Shown here one piece after another: positions 51,923-57,487 of a DNA stretch of 57,487 nucleotides. Each line of letters opens with the position of its first letter. The first letter of the stretch is position 1. Position numbers and translations under genes: made by a program. The DNA comes from an uncultured Flavobacteriales bacterium (GTDB taxonomy: Bacteria; Bacteroidota; Bacteroidia; Flavobacteriales_D; Sanyastnellaceae). The stretch spans positions 1 through 57,487 of the forward strand of contig CAJQPF010000040.1 of assembly GCA_905480095.1 (NCBI GenBank), given 5' to 3'. Below the pieces are notes generated by a model, which searched no databases, was not told the origin of the DNA, and saw nothing but the letters and a program-made list of their open reading frames with translations.

Positions 51923-53653
51923 ATGAGATGTTTCACCGGATATTTAAACTTTAAAAAACATATTTGGCTATGTTTTTTTCAGGTTTTTATGTCATGTCTG
52001 TGTCTTCCATCAGTAAATGCACAATTTGTAAATGCATCCAATGATTTGCAATTGTTCACAGATCATACCGGTGGATTTTTAGGTTCAGGTTTAAGTTTTG
52101 CTGATTTTAATGGAGATGATATTGATGACCTCACCTTTGGTCATCATGCAGGTCAAATCAGATATTATCAAGGAGATGGGGTAGGGTTTGAAGAAATCCA
52201 ATTGAATATTGACAATGGTGTCAACGAGTCAAAATCAGTTCTATGGGCTGATATTGACAACGATGGAGATCAAGATTTACTCATTACAAATCGCAATGCC
52301 TCCAATCGACTTTGGATGAATAGTGGAAACATGCAGTTCACAGATATTACATCCTCATGTGGGATTTCAACATCCAGTATTTCAAGAAGTTATGGTGCTT
52401 CTTTTGGAGATTATGACAATGATGGATTCATTGATTTGTACATATGTAATTATCATACAGACGTCATCAACATTAAAAATGAACTGTATCACAACAATGG
52501 TGATGGGACTTTTACCGATGTTACGGTCTCTTCAGGTGTAGGAAATGGTTTGCAACAATCTTTTCAAAGTACCTGGATTGATATTGATAAAGATCGCTTT
52601 CTAGACCTCTATGTCATCAACGACAGACTTGATTATCCAAATTCATTTTATCTTAACAATGGAGATGGCACCTTTGTAGATATGGGTCCTGTTTGGGGAG
52701 CTGACTTGGAAATTTATGCGATGAGTTCAACATTTGCGGATTATGATTGTGATGGTGACATGGATTTATACGTTACAAACGGTTCTGCTGGAAATGTCCT
52801 TTTATCAAACAACCTGAATCAGGGCATGGGTTTTGTAGATGTGACGTCATCTTTGGGCGTTGAAGTCAATCAACTTTGTTGGGGTGCTTGTTTTATTGAT
52901 CATCTCAATGACAGTTGGTTAGACTTATATGTAGGCACTGGATTCAGTGTATATACAGACTACCCCAACATCTTTGAAGAATATCCTGCGCTTTCAAATG
53001 CTTTTTTCACCTCCAACGGTACTGGTTCTCTGGATGTTTCTTCAGAATTGTCTGAAGAGTTACAGCATACATTTGCGATGTCAACAGGAGATTTTAACAA
53101 TGATGGATTCCCTGATCTCGTCTCTCACCAAGTAGGGCTAAATGCAAGCGTGATCAGTGCGATTCCAAATGAAAATCACTATCTTAAAGTAAGGCCTCAG
53201 GGTACAACTGTGAACAGAGATGCAATTGGTTCCGAAGTATACGTGTATCATTCTTCAGCAGAAAATACGGGAGTGAATGCAGTCAAACTTGATGTGGTTT
53301 TTTGTGGTGATAAATACCTTAGTCAAAACTCCAGACACCTTCAATTTGGTCTCGGGTCAAGTACTCAAGTGGATTCGGTAGTCATACAATGGCCAGGAGG
53401 TTTCCCAGAAACATTTCTGGGAATTTCCATTGACAGCTCAGTCGTTTTAGTTGAAGGCTCTTCAATTCAAGATTGCCCAAACCCTGCATCTTTCTGTGGT
53501 TCAGGTACGATTTGGGATGAGGCAACACAGACTTGTGTTTCTTTCCAGGAAGATCTGTGTCCGACCGATGTAAATAATGATGGCTTTACATCCATTCAAG
53601 ACTTGCTTGAGCTTTTAGGTCAGTTCGGCACATTATGTCCCACCACTTGGTAA
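51923..53653 (+). CDS. Secreted FG-GAP/VCBS repeat protein with ASPIC/UnbV domain and partial dockerin-like tail
   Basis: A 576-residue exported protein; the signal sequence (MRCFTGYLNFKKHIWLCFFQVFMSCLCLPSVNA) has a long n-region. At least five FG-GAP/VCBS blades carry calcium loops (DIDNDGDQD, DYDNDGFID, DIDKDRFLD, DYDCDGDMD, DFNNDGFPD). The ASPIC/UnbV domain follows (YLKVRPQGTTVNRDAIGSEVYVY...SQNSRHLQFGLGSSTQVDSVVIQWPGG). The last 30 residues hold one dockerin-like half (DVNNDGFTSIQDLLELLGQFGTLCPTTW), with a Cys pair nearby (CPNPASFC...CVSFQEDLC). A surface beta-propeller that binds calcium and a ligand is likely. It is transcribed divergently from the protease gene. Confidence 0.88.
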   Translation: MRCFTGYLNFKKHIWLCFFQVFMSCLCLPSVNAQFVNASNDLQLFTDHTGGFLGSGLSFADFNGDDIDDLTFGHHAGQIRYYQGDGVGFEEIQLNIDNGVNESKSVLWADIDNDGDQDLLITNRNASNRLWMNSGNMQFTDITSSCGISTSSISRSYGASFGDYDNDGFIDLYICNYHTDVINIKNELYHNNGDGTFTDVTVSSGVGNGLQQSFQSTWIDIDKDRFLDLYVINDRLDYPNSFYLNNGDGTFVDMGPVWGADLEIYAMSSTFADYDCDGDMDLYVTNGSAGNVLLSNNLNQGMGFVDVTSSLGVEVNQLCWGACFIDHLNDSWLDLYVGTGFSVYTDYPNIFEEYPALSNAFFTSNGTGSLDVSSELSEELQHTFAMSTGDFNNDGFPDLVSHQVGLNASVISAIPNENHYLKVRPQGTTVNRDAIGSEVYVYHSSAENTGVNAVKLDVVFCGDKYLSQNSRHLQFGLGSSTQVDSVVIQWPGGFPETFLGISIDSSVVLVEGSSIQDCPNPASFCGSGTIWDEATQTCVSFQEDLCPTDVNNDGFTSIQDLLELLGQFGTLCPTTW

Positions 53654-53694
53654 TTCGTTCACACCAAACGATATTAGCAAAAATTGATTGAACA

Positions 53695-54417
53695 ATGGGA
53701 AGAGCATTTGAATTTAGGAAGGAGCGGAAGATGAAGCGATGGGCAGCGATGTCAAAAATATTTTCAAGACTCAATAAAGATATTATTATTGCCATTAAGG
53801 ACGGAGGCAATGCTGATCCTGAGACGAACTCTACCTTAAGAGCTGTATTGCAAAACTGCAAAGCAGCAAATATGCCCAAGGACAATATTGCCAGGGCGAT
53901 CAAGAAAGCGACTGACAAAGATACCTCGAACTATAAAGAAGTCACCTTTGAAGGTTATGGTCCCCACGGTGTTGCTGTGTTCGTCGAAACGGCGACAGAT
54001 AACAACAACAGAACTGTAGCGAGCATAAGAAGCGACTTTTCACATAACGGTGGCAACCTTGGAACAACTGGGAACGTTGAGTTCCTGTTTAACAGGGTTT
54101 GTTTTTTCAATGTTAAGAGTGAGGGGCAAGACCCTGAGGACCTCGAACTCGAACTCATCGATTATGGCGCAGAGGAAATCGAAGTCGATGGAGATACAAT
54201 CGTTGTTACGGCTCCTTTTGGTTCATTTGGTGGTCTTCAGAAAAAGCTTGAAGAAATGAATCTTGAGATTGAAGAATCTGGGTTTGATCGATACCCGACA
54301 ACGACTTCTGAACTCAATGCAGAACAAACGCTTGAAGTTGAAAAATTAATTGAGAAATTAGAGGAGAATGAAGATGTCCAAAATGTTTTCCATACAATGT
54401 CCTCTTCGAGTGATTAA
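53695..54417 (+). CDS. YebC/PmpR family protein
   Basis: A 240-residue protein of the YebC/PmpR (TACO1-like) family: MGRAFEFRKERKMKRWAAMSKIFSRLNKDIIIAIKDGGNADPETNSTLRAVLQNCKAANMPKDNIARAIKKA, then GYGPHGVAVFVETATDNNNRT and the C-terminal domain. The MGRAFEFRK start is that of Bacteroidota members. The family has been described as transcriptional regulators, and some members help translation of polyproline stretches; the role here is not distinguishable. It is the only housekeeping gene inside the surface-protein island, 41 nt after the FG-GAP gene. Confidence 0.93.
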   Translation: MGRAFEFRKERKMKRWAAMSKIFSRLNKDIIIAIKDGGNADPETNSTLRAVLQNCKAANMPKDNIARAIKKATDKDTSNYKEVTFEGYGPHGVAVFVETATDNNNRTVASIRSDFSHNGGNLGTTGNVEFLFNRVCFFNVKSEGQDPEDLELELIDYGAEEIEVDGDTIVVTAPFGSFGGLQKKLEEMNLEIEESGFDRYPTTTSELNAEQTLEVEKLIEKLEENEDVQNVFHTMSSSSD

Positions 54418-54473
54418 GTCGAAAACTCTAAGTGATACGTAACCTTAGCCATAGATTTGCGTATTTTAAGGCT

Positions 54474-57400
54474 ATGTACCGTCAAAATTATATTCATAGG
54501 ATCGTTTTCCCGGTCATCTTATGTGTCCATTTTTTAGGTATAGGAGCATATGCGCAAGAAAATAACTCATGGCAAAATCAACTTCAGGACGTCAATATAT
54601 CTTCCGAGGAAGTGAGGCAAAACTTTGGCTTGACTTGGCCAGAACTTGATGCCGTTCCTCGAAGTAACGGAAAGAAACCATTTGAAAGATGGGCATGGTG
54701 GACAGAACGAAGAACGAAGCCTCATGGGACAAGGCCACCATCAAAAGCATGGTGGGATGCCTCTCAAGAATTAAAGCAAACACTTTTATATCCCTCTTCA
54801 GGGCCTTCTTGGTCTTACATCGGAAATGAAGATATCCCAGTATATGGTGGTGCCGGTAGAGTGAATAATATTGTTGTTTTTGATGGTGGATGGTTGGCGT
54901 GTGCTCCCTCAGGTGGTTTGTGGTTATCTGATGACGAAGGAGAATCATGGAACACAGCAGGGGGAGGTGTAGATGAACTTTCTGCGGTTGGAACCACGGA
55001 TGTCATTGTTGATCCAGACAATCCCAATCATTGGTTTTTGGCAACAGGAGATGGTGATGGAGCAACTACGTATAGTATCGGACTGCTTGAGACATTTGAT
55101 TCAGGCGCAAATTGGACAACGACAGGGTTAGCGATGCCAGAGGGCAACCAGAAAATATTTAAGATTGCCTTTCAGCCCGGCAGTCCCAACGTGGTGTATG
55201 TCTGTTCTAGCACTGGACTATATCGTTCCGAAGACGCTGGCGTATCATTTAATTCTTTGAAAACAGGAATTGTGAGAGATATGGTGATTCATACAGACTC
55301 GACTCACATCCTTACCATTGCATTAGATAATGTCGGCGTTTACAGATCTGTAGATTCAGGTTTATCATGGACAAATATTCCGCTACCCCAGTCTGAAGGT
55401 CTTGGGAGAATGGAACTTGCTTCAAGTGTGTCTCATCCAGATCGCATATATGCTTTCGTTGCAAATTATTTTGCTCAGTCGACCATGGGTGTGTGGCGAT
55501 CAGATGACGGTGGCGTATCCTTTTATCCCACAATGCTTCGCGCAGAGGGAGGTCCAAACCTACATGGTTGGACCAGCGATGGCTCTGATTATTCAGGTCA
55601 GGCTTGGTGGGATATGTGCATCGCTGTTGACCCTTTTGATGAAAACAAAATTGTCTTAGGTGGCGTTAATTTGTGGGAATCTAATGATGGTGGATATTCA
55701 TGGAATTGCGAGGCCCATTGGTCAGGGCAGGGGGAGTACCCTCAGGTTCATGCGGATCAGCACGGTCTGACATTTCTTTCAGACGGTCGTTTGCTCGTTG
55801 CAAATGATGGTGGTGTTTACCTGCGTGACGGCTCAGGCCAATACGCTGACAAATCTGATGGGCTTGACATTGCCCAAATATCTCGTTTGGGGCTCAGTCC
55901 ACACAAACATTCAGATTTGATTTGTGGGACCCAGGACAACGGAACTTCATTATACAATCAAGATGGCTGGCAACGTATTCTCGACGGAGATGGAATGGGG
56001 TGTTTCTTTCATCACTTAGACTCAAATATTCTATTTATGAGTGCGTATTACGGTCTATTATACCGCTCAACAGATGCAGGGAGATCAAATACTCAGATTG
56101 CAAATTACAGCGGTTTCGGTATCAACGAAGTCGGGAATTGGCTTACCCCTTGGTTGGCCAGCCCTCATAACCCGGAGATTATTTATGTAGGGAAGAAATC
56201 GGTGTATCGGTCAGATGACGCTGGTGATACATGGAGCACACTTGGAACGATGAGTGATACCAAAGCAGATGCCATTGCCCTTTCAGCAACAGACCCGAAT
56301 ATGATCCTCGTTGCAAAGCGAGATGAGTTGTGGCGTTCGACAAATGGGTATGATTTCACAGCGCTTTTAAATCTTCCTGATGAAACCATCGGTGATGTAT
56401 TGATTTCTTCATCTGATTCGAATGAGATATGGGTTTGCTTCGGCAGCTATACAAATGCGATGCAGGTATGGGTGTCATATGATGGCGGAGGATCATGGGA
56501 AGATAAATCACTCGGTCTTCAGGCCCTTCCAGTGAACACATTGGTTGAATCACCTGACGGCACAATCTATGCAGGAACTGATTTGGGTGTCTATGCTTAT
56601 GATGAGGTGTCAGGTTGGTCTATTTACGGTGATGGACTTCCACTTACAATCATTACTGATCTTGAAATCCGCACAGCTACAAACCGGTTGGTCGCCGCGT
56701 CTTATGGGAGAGGGGTTTGGGAAGTTGAATTGCCTTCGCTACCATCTTTAGATCTCACTGCATTGGGATTAGACGATTTCGACAAACTTCAATGTAATTG
56801 GGAGTTCACGTGTGCTCCTACGTTTTTAAACTCCGGAACAGACCCAGTGTTTTCTGTTAAATACGCGGTGAATTGGGATGCCAACGAAGCTGTCATTCTT
56901 CATCATTTCACTACCCCATTAAATCCAAATGAAACAATCGTTCTTCCTTTATCATCCCACCAAGTGGACAGTACAGGAACACGAATCATATCCATTCATA
57001 TTCTTGAAGTCAATGGGGGGCTAGACGAAATGGATAACAACAATTCAGTCTATGAAAGCTGTACCGTTTCAGGTTTGGGGTATCGCGGCACTTTGACAGA
57101 ATGGGCAGGATGTAATGCAGAAGACTTAAGATGGTCTCTGGCGTTTGAAGGAGAATCATCAAACATATTAGAATCTACTCCGATACCTGCTGGAGATACG
57201 TTGACTAGAATACTATGCCTTCCCGAGGGGTGTTTGGTTCTTCAATGGGATGATGAGGATGGAGATGGTTGGCTCGATACATATTGTGCTGAGGCGGGTG
57301 GATTTGTTTGGTTAAGTCCATTTGATGAAGTGCTTGCAACAAGTGTCAATTCAGTGTTCTCAACAACGAATTCATTTTCACATTGTGTAGATACACCATG

Positions 57401-57487
57401 GTGTTATTCCGATTTTGATGGAGATGGAGAAAGAACTGTCACAGACCTGTTGTGGGTGCTTTCAGAGTATGGATGTTTGTCAGGCTG
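54474..57487 (+). CDS. Secreted BNR/Asp-box (sortilin-like) beta-propeller protein with dockerin-like tail (cut by window end)
   Basis: An open frame of about 1004 codons from the ATG at 54474 to the end of the window with no stop; the ORF track misses it because it runs off the edge. The signal peptide is MYRQNYIHRIVFPVILCVHFLGIGAYA. At least eight Asp-box (SxDxGxxW) repeats are spaced along a VPS10/sortilin-like propeller: SDDEGESW, TFDSGANW, SVDSGLSW, SNDGGYSW, SDDAGDTW, SYDGGGSW and others. A CARDB-like beta domain, a second Cys-rich beta domain (CLVLQWDDEDGDGWLDTYC) and the first half of a dockerin-like pair (CYSDFDGDGERTVTDLLWVLSEYGCLSG) follow. The real end lies outside the window. Function is unknown; glycan or protein binding is possible. 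Confidence 0.85.
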   Translation, partial: MYRQNYIHRIVFPVILCVHFLGIGAYAQENNSWQNQLQDVNISSEEVRQNFGLTWPELDAVPRSNGKKPFERWAWWTERRTKPHGTRPPSKAWWDASQELKQTLLYPSSGPSWSYIGNEDIPVYGGAGRVNNIVVFDGGWLACAPSGGLWLSDDEGESWNTAGGGVDELSAVGTTDVIVDPDNPNHWFLATGDGDGATTYSIGLLETFDSGANWTTTGLAMPEGNQKIFKIAFQPGSPNVVYVCSSTGLYRSEDAGVSFNSLKTGIVRDMVIHTDSTHILTIALDNVGVYRSVDSGLSWTNIPLPQSEGLGRMELASSVSHPDRIYAFVANYFAQSTMGVWRSDDGGVSFYPTMLRAEGGPNLHGWTSDGSDYSGQAWWDMCIAVDPFDENKIVLGGVNLWESNDGGYSWNCEAHWSGQGEYPQVHADQHGLTFLSDGRLLVANDGGVYLRDGSGQYADKSDGLDIAQISRLGLSPHKHSDLICGTQDNGTSLYNQDGWQRILDGDGMGCFFHHLDSNILFMSAYYGLLYRSTDAGRSNTQIANYSGFGINEVGNWLTPWLASPHNPEIIYVGKKSVYRSDDAGDTWSTLGTMSDTKADAIALSATDPNMILVAKRDELWRSTNGYDFTALLNLPDETIGDVLISSSDSNEIWVCFGSYTNAMQVWVSYDGGGSWEDKSLGLQALPVNTLVESPDGTIYAGTDLGVYAYDEVSGWSIYGDGLPLTIITDLEIRTATNRLVAASYGRGVWEVELPSLPSLDLTALGLDDFDKLQCNWEFTCAPTFLNSGTDPVFSVKYAVNWDANEAVILHHFTTPLNPNETIVLPLSSHQVDSTGTRIISIHILEVNGGLDEMDNNNSVYESCTVSGLGYRGTLTEWAGCNAEDLRWSLAFEGESSNILESTPIPAGDTLTRILCLPEGCLVLQWDDEDGDGWLDTYCAEAGGFVWLSPFDEVLATSVNSVFSTTNSFSHCVDTPWCYSDFDGDGERTVTDLLWVLSEYGCLSG

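Noticed and set aside
54452-54459. TAGATTTG as a promoter for the BNR protein gene
   Set aside because: It matches the -7 consensus but no TTG lies at the expected -33 distance, and the predicted start would leave only a few bases before the ATG.
1-57487. CRISPR array or defence system
   Set aside because: The only regular repeats are in-frame coding repeats; no cas, restriction, toxin-antitoxin or other defence gene was recognised.

Overview
This window looks like the chromosome of a Bacteroidota bacterium, most likely a marine Flavobacteriales-type organism. The support is the type IX secretion (T9SS) C-terminal signals, the gliding lipoprotein GldH, the IPExxxVDY and DUF2480 families, a long-form IspG, a DksA-like protein without its cysteine cluster, -33/-7 promoters of the TTG / TAnnTTTG kind, and secreted proteins full of GCTDxxAxNYxxxAxxDDGSC repeats. 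The genus-level placement is inference. Apart from the genes cut by the window edges (purQ at the left, a BNR-repeat protein at the right) and one short FISUMP remnant, all genes appear intact. I saw no tRNA, rRNA, CRISPR array, insertion sequence or prophage gene.

Region 1 (1-7.3 kb, plus strand): end of purQ, then dxs (MEP isoprenoid pathway), a DUF2480 gene and polA, followed by an unknown lipoprotein and a small exported protein that end at a strong bidirectional terminator. The polA product appears to have lost proofreading residues.

Region 2 (7.3-28.6 kb, minus strand): a long housekeeping block. In transcription order it holds mlaE-like, mlaF-like, an iodotyrosine-deiodinase-like flavoprotein, then (from a recognisable promoter) acpP, fabF, rnc, an IPExxxVDY gene, pyk, ileS, a dksA-like gene, lspA, ispG, recO, a TonB receptor, holB, a ricT/PSP1 gene, gldH and a T9SS-exported M43 metalloprotease. 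Spacing is tight, with many 1-35 nt gaps or overlaps, and recO begins with TTG directly after the ispG stop.

Region 3 (28.6-38.3 kb, both strands): a 47-residue lipoprotein absent from the ORF track, mannose-1-phosphate guanylyltransferase, fumC, prfB (no frameshift site), recX, a DUF349 protein, a polysaccharide deacetylase and leuS.

Region 4 (38.5-57.5 kb): an island of large secreted modular proteins, interrupted only by a yebC-family gene. Two of them (38511 and 43726) end in a T9SS type A signal. A FISUMP protein has neither tail, and a degenerate FISUMP C-terminus lies just behind it. Four complete or partial neighbours (a cupredoxin protein, a MopE-like protein, a lysyl-endopeptidase-like protease and an FG-GAP/UnbV protein), plus the truncated BNR protein at the right edge, end instead in a short dockerin-like EF-hand module. 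The shared Cys-rich repeats, the shared DNYPxETTW...INDSYGDG domain and this common C-terminal module make region 4 the most interesting part of the window: it may encode a co-exported surface protein set that uses a non-canonical C-terminal anchoring or docking element.
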